Of a stretch of DNA of 64,000 nt, positions 1 through 7,780 are shown piece after piece. The notes under the pieces are model-generated. The model was not told the origin of the DNA, ran no database searches, and saw nothing but the letters and a program-made list of their open reading frames with translations. A program made the translations under genes and the position numbers. The stretch's first letter is position 1. Each line of letters begins with the position of its first letter. Origin of the DNA: Mangrovicoccus algicola (GTDB taxonomy: Bacteria; Pseudomonadota; Alphaproteobacteria; Rhodobacterales; Rhodobacteraceae); the NCBI RefSeq assembly GCF_014903745.1, contig NZ_JACVXA010000008.1, positions 39,959-103,958 on the forward strand, read 5' to 3'.

Positions 1-1134
1 GGCAATGAGGTTTCCTGCCACTTCAAGATTGTCGGCGCGGGCATGAACCTGTCGAAGATCATCATGCGCCCATGGATGTACCCGGCCAAGGACCGCATCC
101 GGCTGGACACCTCCAAGCGCAACTCGACGCTGGAAATCTCCGACCTCGCATTCCTCGCCATTGGCCAGGGCATGCAGGAAGACACCTTCCTCCTGCGCTC
201 GCGCGCCGTTCGCCGCGGTGGCCAGATGCAGCGCACCGCCGTCATCCGCAACGTGCTGGTCATGGGCTATGACGACTACCACGGCGGCGGGAGCCGGGAG
301 TATTTCCGCAACCTGTTCGACCTGAGCTGCCACAACCGGCCGCTGATCGAGAACCTGGTGACGGATGCAGGCACCAACGAGAACGTGTACACCGGCTCCG
401 ACTGGTCGGATGACAGCGATCTCTGGACCGTGGATCGCGCGCTTGTCCTCGACGGCGCCTATGCTCCCGAGGTCGATCAGTGCATCTTCTCGCGTGCGCG
501 CTACGGGATCATCTGCCGGGGCAATATCCCCGAGACCGAAACCTCCCCGATCGACTTCACCTATGCGGCGGACGACGAAGGCGGGCAGCCCGAGGTCGGC
601 GTGTTCACCAACAACCGCTTCCCGACCTGCATCCTGGGCCTTGTCTGGCATCGCGACGGTCAGGAGCCGGGCCTGTCGGTCCGCGGGAACTTCTTCGATT
701 TCCGCGACTACGGCGCCTATGTGAAAGGCGCCCGCATGGGCGAGATCCTGAACAACACCTTCGTGCAGAAGGTGGTCGACGAGGCAGAGTATCCGACCCG
801 GACCAACCCGAAGGACATCCTGCTCAATGACGTGGATGGCCTGCTGATCGAGCACAACTTCTTCCAGGGCGGCAACCCCGTTCAGGGAACGCCGGACCCG
901 ATGCGCATTGCCATCGACATCCATTGCGACGACCCTGCCACCGAGCAGACGCAGGATGTGATCGTGGGCACGAACTATGTCGCCCAGGCCGCGGTGCTGG
1001 AACGCTACTGCCGCAAGATGGCCAATACCGGCGCCCTTTACTACAAGGATCCGGTGGTCGCGGGAAGCGCCACCGTCGGCCAGCCGATGCTGCTGGAAGC
1101 TGCCGCAACCATCAAGCACACGCCTTACGCCTGA
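1..1134 (+). CDS. Right-handed beta-helix protein, probable phage tail spike/fibre (5' end missing)
   Basis: The reading frame is open from base 1, so the gene starts outside the window; the first internal ATG is at 43. The visible 377 residues show the recurring short strand-turn units of a parallel beta-helix, for example the repeats ending in IEHNFF, LNNTF and CIFSRARYGI, each with an Asn or small residue at turns. Such folds (pectate-lyase-like) are common in tailspikes and receptor-binding proteins that bind or cleave surface polysaccharide. No catalytic residues can be assigned. It is the last rightward gene before a terminator, which fits the end of a late tail operon. Phage assignment is inferred from the neighbouring recombination genes. 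Confidence 0.6.
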   Translation, partial: GNEVSCHFKIVGAGMNLSKIIMRPWMYPAKDRIRLDTSKRNSTLEISDLAFLAIGQGMQEDTFLLRSRAVRRGGQMQRTAVIRNVLVMGYDDYHGGGSREYFRNLFDLSCHNRPLIENLVTDAGTNENVYTGSDWSDDSDLWTVDRALVLDGAYAPEVDQCIFSRARYGIICRGNIPETETSPIDFTYAADDEGGQPEVGVFTNNRFPTCILGLVWHRDGQEPGLSVRGNFFDFRDYGAYVKGARMGEILNNTFVQKVVDEAEYPTRTNPKDILLNDVDGLLIEHNFFQGGNPVQGTPDPMRIAIDIHCDDPATEQTQDVIVGTNYVAQAAVLERYCRKMANTGALYYKDPVVAGSATVGQPMLLEAAATIKHTPYA

Positions 1135-1157
1135 CCCGTCAGCAATCATGAAAAACG

Positions 1158-1190
1158 CCCCGCCGGAGTGATCCGGCGGGGTTACTCTTT
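1158..1190 (+). terminator. Rho-independent terminator after the beta-helix gene
   Basis: A perfect 10-bp stem (1158-1167 with 1172-1181) closes a GTGA loop and is followed by a T-rich stretch. It starts 24 bp after the stop codon of the beta-helix gene and would end the late phage transcript. Confidence 0.85.
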
Positions 1191-1433
1191 CCGGTCTCGC
1201 CCATGGGAAAGGGCACAAGCTTCCGCAATACCGTTGCGAGGAGAGTTCCCGGGCCCAAGCAGCGGATCGCAGCCCTATCGCAACATCCGCGCCATTGGTA
1301 ACGTCACGTTAGGCACCCACAGGAGGGGCGGGGAAGCCTACTTCCGATACGTGCGCACATTGATCGAAGCCAGCCTGCCGTAGTGGTCCTTGACCACCAA
1401 ATTTGCCCGGGACCTTGTTCCATGCGGAGGGGA
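1183..1433. other. Intergenic gap, nothing recognised
   Basis: About 250 bp between the late-gene terminator and the end of the leftward membrane-protein gene. I see no convincing gene, repeat or RNA in it. Composition shifts from GC-rich at the left to AT-richer toward 1400. Confidence 0.5.
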
Positions 1434-2531
1434 TCAATCACTAACGCTTATCCAGCCACGAATGCTGGCGATATTTCGCCGCCAAGCATCTTCGAAAGTT
1501 ACCCGCTCAATAGAGTTCTGCCCTGGAAACTCGAATTTTTGGATTTTTACCCTCATCATCTCAACGTGAAAATCACCAACACTGGACGGCGACGGAACCA
1601 AAAAGACAGATCCAGTTAGAGAAACCACTTCTTCGCCGCGCTCAATTTCAGCGCCTATGAATTGATCCCTATATGTCCCTATGACTGCAACTTCCCTGTC
1701 GCGATAGTCAAAAATCATGAAGTCTCCTTCCCTGGAAGCGGCCCGGTTCCCCGCCCAGTTTCCGAGCAAGTTCACAGAAGCAAAAACCGCCACAGCCACA
1801 ACGAAGAAACTGCCATAGCGGCTATCAACACCCACAGGCCCAAGAAACCACGAGCGGACTTCACGATCTTGATCCATTGACTCTTGAACAATGTCCCGCC
1901 AAAGAGTGCCGCTTCGCATCCTCCTGCGAAGCGCAATCCCATTCCAGCCCCCCACGATTAGGAGATAAAAAACTATGGCTTGCGAGATGTAAGAAAACCC
2001 TGTAAGCGCCATTGAAAACATTAACAATACCAATGGAAATAAAACATGTGGGGAAACAAAACTATAATCCGCGAGTATTTCTAGAGCTCGCATAGGAAAT
2101 GCGTATACAGTATTATATATCATGATGGAGAGTAGCGCCACGCCGCCTGCAGCCACGATAATTTTCGACACCTCAAGATCGACAAATACCTCGTCGACAC
2201 CAAAGTATCTCAAATAAGACGATTGGAACTCATAGGTCAAATAATAGCCAATACCCGTGATTAAGGCGATAAGAGCTGCCTCTTTCCCTACGATTTCTGA
2301 AAGTGAGTACGGAATGAAGCCGGGTGGCTGTTCCTGCTTTTTATTCTGGGCATCCAGATCGTTTTCTTGCCGCACGGAAATATATCCTCTCAATTCACTG
2401 TTTAAGCGACATTCCCAAAATGGTATGTTGCTCGAAGACAAGATCTCTTGGCTGGGCAAGTGGTTCAAGTCTTTTCCCTGTCGATTACAGGCGGCGACGA
2501 AAGCGCCAAGAGTTGCGGGGGATTCGTCCAC
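1434..2531 (-). CDS. Unknown multi-spanning membrane protein, AT-rich cargo gene
   Basis: 365 residues if translation starts at GTG 2531. The GGAGG there is only about 4 nt from the codon. An alternative GTG at 2375 is preceded by GAGAGGA at a better spacing and gives 313 residues. The N-terminal part is soluble. Hydrophobic segments follow at roughly residues 85-105, 125-145, 170-210 and 245-265, then a soluble beta-rich C-terminal part. The first membrane segment ends in a YYLTYEFQSSYLRYFG stretch, a pattern seen in poorly characterised bacterial inner-membrane proteins. The gene is clearly AT-richer than its neighbours and sits alone between the two converging phage operons, typical of a lysogenic cargo (moron) gene. 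Function not recognised. Confidence 0.6.
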   Translation of the reverse strand: MDESPATLGAFVAACNRQGKDLNHLPSQEILSSSNIPFWECRLNSELRGYISVRQENDLDAQNKKQEQPPGFIPYSLSEIVGKEAALIALITGIGYYLTYEFQSSYLRYFGVDEVFVDLEVSKIIVAAGGVALLSIMIYNTVYAFPMRALEILADYSFVSPHVLFPLVLLMFSMALTGFSYISQAIVFYLLIVGGWNGIALRRRMRSGTLWRDIVQESMDQDREVRSWFLGPVGVDSRYGSFFVVAVAVFASVNLLGNWAGNRAASREGDFMIFDYRDREVAVIGTYRDQFIGAEIERGEEVVSLTGSVFLVPSPSSVGDFHVEMMRVKIQKFEFPGQNSIERVTFEDAWRRNIASIRGWISVSD

Positions 2532-2779
2532 CTGCCTCCAAGATATCAGCCTTGCGGCAACCCTTGTCAGCGCGGTGGATCTTCTTGTCTTGCCGCTCTT
2601 TTTGAGTTCAGGCTTGGATAGCTGTGATCCGCATACTGCTGGCGCTCGAAGGCAGCGAATGGTCGTGACTTAACCGTCGCTGTAGCATCCATAATAGGAG
2701 CAATCCGCCACTCAGCCTTGCACCTCTATAAAGCGCCAAGAACAAATGCTTTGGTGGTGCCAAGCACCTGGATTTCGCG
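2532..2779. other. Intergenic gap, nothing recognised
   Basis: This AT-richer stretch upstream of the membrane-protein gene probably holds its promoter, but no clear -35/-10 pair or gene stands out. A short minus-strand frame over 2608-2820 lacks a ribosome-binding site and recognisable features, so it was not called. Confidence 0.4.
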
Positions 2780-2983
2780 CTAAAGGCGACTGTCCGGAAA
2801 TCTGGCTGCAATCGCAGCATTCAAAGACAGCGCTGAGAGCCCGATGATGGCCGGAAGCGTTAGTGGGCGACGGGCGTCCGAGAGGCTGAAAACTGCGCCC
2901 AGCAGACCGTCGCGATTGCGCACGTCCCTGGGGTGCTGTATATACCTCCCTCCACCTTCCTCTCCGGTGGCAACCGGAGGCAT
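2780..2983 (-). CDS. Possible small phage protein (67 aa)
   Basis: The ATG at 2983 follows the helicase TAG stop with no intervening base, so re-initiation is possible. The frame encodes 67 residues with one moderately hydrophobic segment near the C-terminus (LTLPAIIGLSALSLNAAIA). There is no good Shine-Dalgarno sequence, and the start region folds into a 7-bp hairpin (CTCCGGT/ACCGGAG). No family recognised. It may equally be untranslated sequence downstream of the operon. Confidence 0.25.
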   Translation of the reverse strand: MPPVATGEEGGGRYIQHPRDVRNRDGLLGAVFSLSDARRPLTLPAIIGLSALSLNAAIAARFPDSRL

Positions 2984-4129
2984 CTAATCCGCCACCAACG
3001 TAAGGCGTTTCTGTGCGCGGGTGACTGCGGTATAGAGCCAGCGGTGGGCGTCATCGCGGAACAGGTCGCTCTCATCGTAGACGATGACGTGCCGCCACTG
3101 GCTGCCCTGAGCCTTGTGGCAGGTCATCGCGTAGCCGTAATCGAACTGCTGGCTGTGCTTGAGGTCTTTCCAGTGCAGGTCCTCGGCCCCGCCAAGAAAG
3201 AACTCCTGGCGCACGGAGGTGATGAAGGCCCCGCGCTTGGCGTTGTCGTCGTCGACCAGCTTCATGCGGAACTTGTTCGAGCCGCGCTTGCGGTGCAGCA
3301 TTTCGCGCACGCTGAACAAGCCGCCGTTGAAGATCCCCATGCTCTTGTCATTCTTCAGGCAAAGGAGCCTGTCGCCGATCTCCGGGGCGGGACCGGAGCG
3401 GCCCAGCGTGCGCCGGATCCGTTTGTTGAAGCCGTTGCGCAGGGTGTGGGTGCCAACGATCACCTGATCCGCCTGCACCACCTCCTGCGCGGTCAGCGTG
3501 CCGCGCGGAACCATGCGCACCGCGCCGCCGCGATCCCATGTCTGCGGCACGTCACCTTGCCGGATCATGGTGGCCAGGGCGATGATCGGGTTGCCCTCGG
3601 CCTGCCGGTGGATCTCGGTCAGCATCGCATCCGGGTCGGCCTCGGTGAAATAGCCCGCGCTCGACACGGGCGGAAGCTGCGCGGGATCGCCCAGCACGAG
3701 GACCGGCCTGCCGAAAGAAAGGATGTCCTTGGCCAGTTCTTCGCCGACCATGGAGCATTCGTCGATCACGATGAGCGAGGCGCCCACGCAATCGCTCTCC
3801 TTGTTGATGACATAGGTGACAGACCCATCCTTGCCGTCGACCGGCTGGTAGATCGTCGAGTGGATCGTCGCGGCGCCGTGGCATCCGGAGCGGCGCATTT
3901 GCAGCGCGGCCTTGCCGGTGAAGGCCATGAACACGACATGCCCCCGGCACGCCGCGGCGATGGTTTTGGCGATCGTCGTCTTGCCGGTTCCGGCATAGCC
4001 GAACAGCCGGAAAATCTGCGGGCGGCGTTCCTCGGGGGTGGCCAGCCAATCCATCACGCTTTCGAGCGCGACAACCTGGCCGGGGGAATAGTTCTGGGTC
4101 TGGGGGGAAAGCAGGGCTGCGCCGTCCAT
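2984..4129 (-). CDS. Phage SF1 DNA helicase, RecD/Dda-like
   Basis: 381 residues of a superfamily-1 helicase. Walker A GYAGTGKTT lies near residue 45, the Walker B-like VIDECSM near 120, motif III GDPAQLPPV follows, and the C-terminal MTCHKAQGSQW and YTAVTRAQ blocks are motifs V and VI. The compact size without a nuclease domain matches Dda/RecD2-like phage helicases that unwind or remodel DNA during replication and recombination. It is the last well-supported gene of the leftward early operon, 4 bp after the small membrane-protein gene, with AAGG upstream of the ATG. DNA polarity and partners are inferred from the family only. Confidence 0.88.
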   Translation of the reverse strand: MDGAALLSPQTQNYSPGQVVALESVMDWLATPEERRPQIFRLFGYAGTGKTTIAKTIAAACRGHVVFMAFTGKAALQMRRSGCHGAATIHSTIYQPVDGKDGSVTYVINKESDCVGASLIVIDECSMVGEELAKDILSFGRPVLVLGDPAQLPPVSSAGYFTEADPDAMLTEIHRQAEGNPIIALATMIRQGDVPQTWDRGGAVRMVPRGTLTAQEVVQADQVIVGTHTLRNGFNKRIRRTLGRSGPAPEIGDRLLCLKNDKSMGIFNGGLFSVREMLHRKRGSNKFRMKLVDDDNAKRGAFITSVRQEFFLGGAEDLHWKDLKHSQQFDYGYAMTCHKAQGSQWRHVIVYDESDLFRDDAHRWLYTAVTRAQKRLTLVAD

Positions 4130-4133
4130 GGTC

Positions 4134-4292
4134 TTACCTTTTCATGAGCGGGACGAGTGCCACCGCTGATGCAATGGCCAGAACGATCCCGAGGGCTGGG
4201 GAAGCCATGAGCGCGGCCCCGAGGACCACGCCCAGGCAGAAGGCGCGCGCTTGGGGCTTCAAGCGCGCCAGGGCGTCAGAACGGGATTTCAT
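4134..4292 (-). CDS. Small hydrophobic protein overlapping the SSB-like gene (52 aa)
   Basis: The ATG lies inside the codons for the C-terminal tip of the SSB-like protein, so the two genes overlap by 17 bp in different frames. The product has a basic N-terminus (MKSRSDALARLKPQAR) followed by a continuous hydrophobic stretch of about 30 residues, enough for one or two membrane passes, ending in Lys-Arg. The helicase gene starts 4 bp after its stop. Position, positive-inside charge and tight packing support a real gene. Its function is unknown; superinfection exclusion or lysis help would be guesses. Confidence 0.55.
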   Translation of the reverse strand: MKSRSDALARLKPQARAFCLGVVLGAALMASPALGIVLAIASAVALVPLMKR

Positions 4293-4827
4293 CGTCGGAA
4301 TATCCGCCGCCTCCGCCGCGCTGGTTGCCATAGCCCTGCTGGCCGCCATGGTTCTGCTGGCCGCCATGCGCGGTCCCGCCTCCATAGCCGCCGCCCTGCT
4401 GGTTGCCGTAGCCGCCGCCCTGCGGGCCTTGCTGGTTGCCGCCCCAGCCGTTGCCGCCCTGCTGGCCGCCACCGCCACCGCCTCCGCCCTGCTGCTGGCG
4501 CTCGCTGATCTTAAGGGACAGGAAGTCCCGGCCGTCCTTGCTGCGCTTCCACGCCGCGATGCGCATGTGCGACAGCGGACCATCGCAGGGGCCGGAGAAT
4601 TGCGGGGCCTTCTCGTTGTCCTGCCGGTCGTTCGGGAACAGCGGGCCGACGCGCTGGTAGAGCACCAGCTCGCGCTTGCCGTCCCGGCTGACCTGCTCGA
4701 ACAGCATCACGACGCGCGTCTCCTGCCCGTTGATGTTGAGCTTGCCCGAGCCGGACAGGATCTGATCGTCATGCGGCTTGAAGACGATGCCGCTGTTGGT
4801 GTTGTCGTAACCGCTGCCATCTGCCAT
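4276..4827 (-). CDS. SSB-like protein with Gly-rich linker and DDEIPF tip
   Basis: 183 residues. About residues 110-175 are a Gly/Gln/Asn-rich disordered tail, and the protein ends in DDEIPF, the acidic tip by which bacterial SSBs recruit replication and repair partners. The N-terminal 105 residues do not look like a textbook SSB OB fold. They contain AAWKRSKDGRDFLSLKI, which resembles the core of the DUF736 family. The neighbours (annealing protein and exonuclease upstream, helicase downstream) fit a ssDNA-handling role. AGGAAAA precedes the ATG. Calling it the phage single-stranded DNA-binding protein is an inference from tail and context. Confidence 0.65.
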   Translation of the reverse strand: MADGSGYDNTNSGIVFKPHDDQILSGSGKLNINGQETRVVMLFEQVSRDGKRELVLYQRVGPLFPNDRQDNEKAPQFSGPCDGPLSHMRIAAWKRSKDGRDFLSLKISERQQQGGGGGGGGQQGGNGWGGNQQGPQGGGYGNQQGGGYGGGTAHGGQQNHGGQQGYGNQRGGGGGYSDDEIPF

Positions 4828-4845
4828 GGGAGTTTTCCTTTCCTG

Positions 4846-5598
4846 TTACCAGCCGCTCGGGGCGCTGTTCTGGCGTTGCGTGTCGGGGGTGCGGGGGTTC
4901 TGCTGGGTGCCCTGCTGGGGCTGCTGCTCGCCGCGCAGCGGGGCGTCGGGGTTTCCGTCCCATTCCCAGCCGCCATCCTGCTTGGGCTGCTGCTGCTGGG
5001 CAGACGGGCCATCCATGCCGGGGGCATTGTGCGGCTGGCTGGTGTACTTGTCGTCGAAGATGCCGAGGAAGATGTCGGCGCAGGCCCCGAGCCAGCTTGC
5101 CGCCTTGGTATAGGCGTCGGTCAGGCTCTTCTTGGCCGCATCCTCGTCCACGATCCACTTGCCCGACTTGGCCATGTAGACCATGGGCGTGCCGCCGAAG
5201 GCCGAGAAGGTGCGCCGCTCGCCGCTTTCCTTGTCGACCAGCCAGAACTCGATCTCCAGCTGGTGGTGCTGCTCGCGGATGATCTCGAAGCGCTGCTTGC
5301 GGCTCATCAGGCGCGGCGGGGCATCGGGCGGCCCGTCGCGCATGACTTCCTCGATCTCGACGGGGATCTGGTGGGGCACGCCTTCGCGGATCGTCTCGCG
5401 CACGACGTTGAAGCCCCAGCGCCCGCCGATAGGGCCCAGCACCTCCGTCAGCTTCATGATGATGTAGGTCGGGTTCGGGCTGTCGCCCTTGTAGCTCTTG
5501 CCGGTGATCGGCTTCGTGAACCGCTTGTCCACCGGACGGAGCGTTTCCCACAGCGCGATATTGGACGTGAACTGGTTGTGCATCGAGCCATCGGGCAT
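4846..5598 (-). CDS. Probable phage single-strand annealing protein
   Basis: 250 residues. The N-terminal 190 form a compact domain beginning NIALWETLRPVDKRFTKPI and including LTEVLGPIGGRWGF. This layout occurs in phage recombination proteins of the Rad52/Erf/Sak type that anneal ssDNA. The last 60 residues are Gln/Pro-rich and disordered. A strong AAGGAGA precedes the ATG. The genes on both sides (exonuclease upstream, SSB-like downstream) make a classic exonuclease-annealase-SSB set. The subfamily cannot be fixed by eye, and a ssDNA-binding accessory protein is the main alternative. Confidence 0.6.
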   Translation of the reverse strand: MPDGSMHNQFTSNIALWETLRPVDKRFTKPITGKSYKGDSPNPTYIIMKLTEVLGPIGGRWGFNVVRETIREGVPHQIPVEIEEVMRDGPPDAPPRLMSRKQRFEIIREQHHQLEIEFWLVDKESGERRTFSAFGGTPMVYMAKSGKWIVDEDAAKKSLTDAYTKAASWLGACADIFLGIFDDKYTSQPHNAPGMDGPSAQQQQPKQDGGWEWDGNPDAPLRGEQQPQQGTQQNPRTPDTQRQNSAPSGW

Positions 5599-5610
5599 CG
5601 GCTTGTCTCC

Positions 5611-5964
5611 TTAGCGGTCAGCTTGCCGGGCTTCGGCCAGAAGCTCGGACATGAATGCCTCGCGCGCCGCCGGGCCTTGGGCCTGACTGCCAAGCTCGCC
5701 GCGCAGCGCGTCAATCAGCGGGTTGATGATCCAGTGATCGGCCGTCTCGATGGTCCAGCGGTTTTCAGGCTCCCCGGCGAACACGCCGGAGAACTTGACG
5801 GTGGCCAGCCCGAGCCGGGGATTGGGCCGGGCCGAGACATAGCAGAGCCGGGGGTCGAGCCGGTCGCCGCCGCGGATGCGGGCAACCACACGATCCTCAA
5901 CCGGCGTGGCCGCGCTCTCGATGAAGCCCAGGGCTTCAAGCTCGTGCAGGTTCGCCCCGTCCAT
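5611..5964 (-). CDS. Unknown phage protein in recombination operon (117 aa)
   Basis: The ATG overlaps the stop of the exonuclease gene by one base (TGATG), implying translational coupling. The product starts MDGANLHELEALGF and contains a beta-rich centre (DRVVARIRGGD, LCYVSARPNPRLGLATVKFSG) and a helical C-terminus. No membrane segment, Cys cluster or known motif is seen. Its place between exonuclease and annealing protein suggests a recombination accessory role, which is inference only. Confidence 0.65.
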   Translation of the reverse strand: MDGANLHELEALGFIESAATPVEDRVVARIRGGDRLDPRLCYVSARPNPRLGLATVKFSGVFAGEPENRWTIETADHWIINPLIDALRGELGSQAQGPAAREAFMSELLAEARQADR

Positions 5965-6839
5965 CAGGCCGCCTCCTTCTTCTCGTCGTGGATGGTGATG
6001 TTGATGGCGCCGCGCTTGTTGCGCTTCATGGTGATCCGGGGATGGGTCACTTCGCTGTCGGTGTCGCGGACGAACTCCTTCAGCTCCGCCTTGAGCTCTT
6101 CGTGGCGCTTGGCCGCCAGCTTGGTGGTCACGAACTCGTCGACCAGCGCGGGGATCTGGTTGTTGTCGCTCAGGTCGCGCCGCATCATGCCGTTGAACGG
6201 CACGGTGTTCTTGATCGAGGCCGGAACGATGGGCTTGGGCTTCACGGCGCCGTCGAAGAAGCGCGGGCTCGGCGGGGTCGCGGACTTGATGTGCCCCCAG
6301 AACGCATCGCAGCGCTCGACGTAATGGTCCTGCCATTCCTTGCTGGCCCCGATCCAGACGTATTCCGGCGCGGCCGCGCCGACGATGACCGAGAACAGCA
6401 GCATGTCCGAGCCGAGCGCGAGCATGTGGTGCTGAAGCTGGGGCATATAGTAGTCGGCGGCTTCCTCGGGGTTTGCCCAGCGACCCGTGTGCTTGGCCTC
6501 CATCGGATAGATCAGCCCGTCGGGCGTGCGGATCAGCGCATCGGGATGCGAGCCGATCACCGGGCGGTGGAAGGTGCCATCGGGGGTGAAGATCGCCTCG
6601 TGCTGGGTGCCGTCTTCCTTGTGCTTGGAGTGCTTGAAGCCCGCGCCGTGTTCCTCGCACAGCCGCGCGATGGTCCAATCCAGGTGCGCATCCTCCGTGG
6701 CGAGGCCCAGCTGCACCGGCCAGGATTTGGACAGATCCTCGCGCTCTTGCAGGCCCATCTTCTCGCGGTACATGCGGTTCCAGTCGCCAGACAGGATGTC
6801 CCGGGCATCGGACGAGCCGATATAGGTGTTGCGGTCCAT
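5964..6839 (-). CDS. YqaJ-type phage exonuclease (PD-(D/E)XK, lambda Exo superfamily)
   Basis: 291 residues from the ATG at 6839, which sits one base after the previous stop. The frame stays open upstream, but a start at 6923 would overlap the preceding gene. The N-terminal YIGSSDARDIL matches the IGGSDAA opening of YqaJ-like recombinases. D100 in GSHPDALI and E114/K116 in MEAKH form the PD-(D/E)XK metal-binding core, and the following YMPQLQHHMLALG helix is also typical. Such enzymes resect dsDNA ends to feed an annealing protein, here encoded two genes downstream. The C-terminal 80 residues are a helical extension. Confidence 0.82.
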   Translation of the reverse strand: MDRNTYIGSSDARDILSGDWNRMYREKMGLQEREDLSKSWPVQLGLATEDAHLDWTIARLCEEHGAGFKHSKHKEDGTQHEAIFTPDGTFHRPVIGSHPDALIRTPDGLIYPMEAKHTGRWANPEEAADYYMPQLQHHMLALGSDMLLFSVIVGAAAPEYVWIGASKEWQDHYVERCDAFWGHIKSATPPSPRFFDGAVKPKPIVPASIKNTVPFNGMMRRDLSDNNQIPALVDEFVTTKLAAKRHEELKAELKEFVRDTDSEVTHPRITMKRNKRGAINITIHDEKKEAA

Positions 6840-6840
6840 G

Positions 6841-7161
6841 TCAGTGTTCTCCGAAGGGCGCCTGATAGATGGCGTCGTGGTGGACGATGGTGGCTTGGTT
6901 GGGGCTGGGGCCGTAGCGTTCATCGCAGTCCGCCTTGACCGCGCTGAACAGCCCGGCCAGATCCTCCTGCCCGAAGCCCAGCCAGACGAGCGGGATCAGC
7001 GCGGCGCAGGCGTTGTAGAGCACAGCGTCGATCAGCGCGGGTGTCTGGGCGTCGTAGGGCAGCAGCTTGTTCTGCTCGGCTACGAATGCGCGCTGGCGCT
7101 TATCGTCGAGCGAGAAGGCGAAGTAGTGGGCGCCGTTGACCGGCTGGGATCCATCAGGCAT
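6841..7161 (-). CDS. Unknown phage protein (106 aa)
   Basis: Starts at ATG 7161 (or 7167) inside the last codons of the preceding gene, and its stop is one base before the exonuclease ATG, so it lies in a coupled operon. The sequence opens MPDGSQPVNGAHYFAFSLDD and continues with a helical region containing hydrophobic patches (LIDAVLYNACAALIPLVWLG). It ends with an Asp/Tyr-containing soluble tail. No family recognised. Frame usage and tight spacing support it as a real gene. Confidence 0.6.
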   Translation of the reverse strand: MPDGSQPVNGAHYFAFSLDDKRQRAFVAEQNKLLPYDAQTPALIDAVLYNACAALIPLVWLGFGQEDLAGLFSAVKADCDERYGPSPNQATIVHHDAIYQAPFGEH

Positions 7162-7780
7162 TGGCATTCTCGATCTTAGTGCACAGGACGCGCAGCCCGG
7201 CCGTGAGCGCCGCGCGGGCGATGGACAGGCCCGACAGGCGGGTGTGAAGCTCTGCCCAGGACGGCCAGAACTTCTCCTTCTCGGCGTACTCGGCCAGCAC
7301 CAGCCGGACCTGCTCGGCCGGGTAGATCGCGAGGTTGCGCGCATAGATGGTGAGCATCGCGTTGCGATCTTCCTCGGCCATCTTCTCGTGCTTGGTGGAC
7401 AGCCACAGCTGGTAGAGGGCGACACGCAGCGCGGCGGTGTCTGCGGGCTGGTCGATCAGCGCGGCAGCCGCGGCGGCGACCTGATCCTTCGTCACCGCCT
7501 TGGGCACGAACCACGAGCGCCTGTGCAGCCGGCAGAGATACATGCCGTCAGAATTGCGCTCGATGTCTTTGATGTTGGCCCAGGTCGGCTCTTCGTCAGA
7601 GGGCCATGCCCCCAGCGAGGAAAGCGCGGACCGAACCCGGTTGATCTCCGCGTCCTCGATCTGCAAACGCAACTCGGCCGGGCGGGCGACGCTCAAGGAT
7701 CCGCGCGATGTTTGCGACGAAATCGCCGTCGGCGTCTCGGTGGAGCCGCCCGGCACGATGGGACCAGGATGCGAAGTCAT
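7154..7780 (-). CDS. Unknown phage protein, replication-module member (208 aa)
   Basis: Start placed at ATG 7780, preceded by GAGGAAGAGG. The convincing part of the protein begins near residue 35 (PAELRLQIEDAEINRV). The C-terminal half is helical, with an ARNLAIYPAEQVRLVLAEYAEKEKFWPSWAEL pattern like that found in many phage proteins encoded beside replication initiators. It overlaps the DnaT-like gene by 185 bp in another frame, which is unusual and leaves the true start uncertain. No catalytic motif is visible. A replisome-organiser or helicase-loader partner is possible but unproven. Confidence 0.55.
   Translation of the reverse strand: MTSHPGPIVPGGSTETPTAISSQTSRGSLSVARPAELRLQIEDAEINRVRSALSSLGAWPSDEEPTWANIKDIERNSDGMYLCRLHRRSWFVPKAVTKDQVAAAAAALIDQPADTAALRVALYQLWLSTKHEKMAEEDRNAMLTIYARNLAIYPAEQVRLVLAEYAEKEKFWPSWAELHTRLSGLSIARAALTAGLRVLCTKIENANA

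Noticed and set aside
2608..2820. 70-codon minus-strand frame near the phage helicase end
   Set aside because: No ribosome-binding site, no recognisable pattern, and it overlaps another weak frame.
4144..6324. 726-codon plus-strand frame opposite the phage SSB-like/annealing genes
   Set aside because: Antisense to well-supported genes with ribosome-binding sites and motifs; the translation is Ala/Arg/Val-rich without any domain.
7162..7425. N-terminal extension of the 106-aa phage gene
   Set aside because: It would lie almost wholly inside the preceding gene; ATG 7161 at the stop-codon overlap is more plausible.
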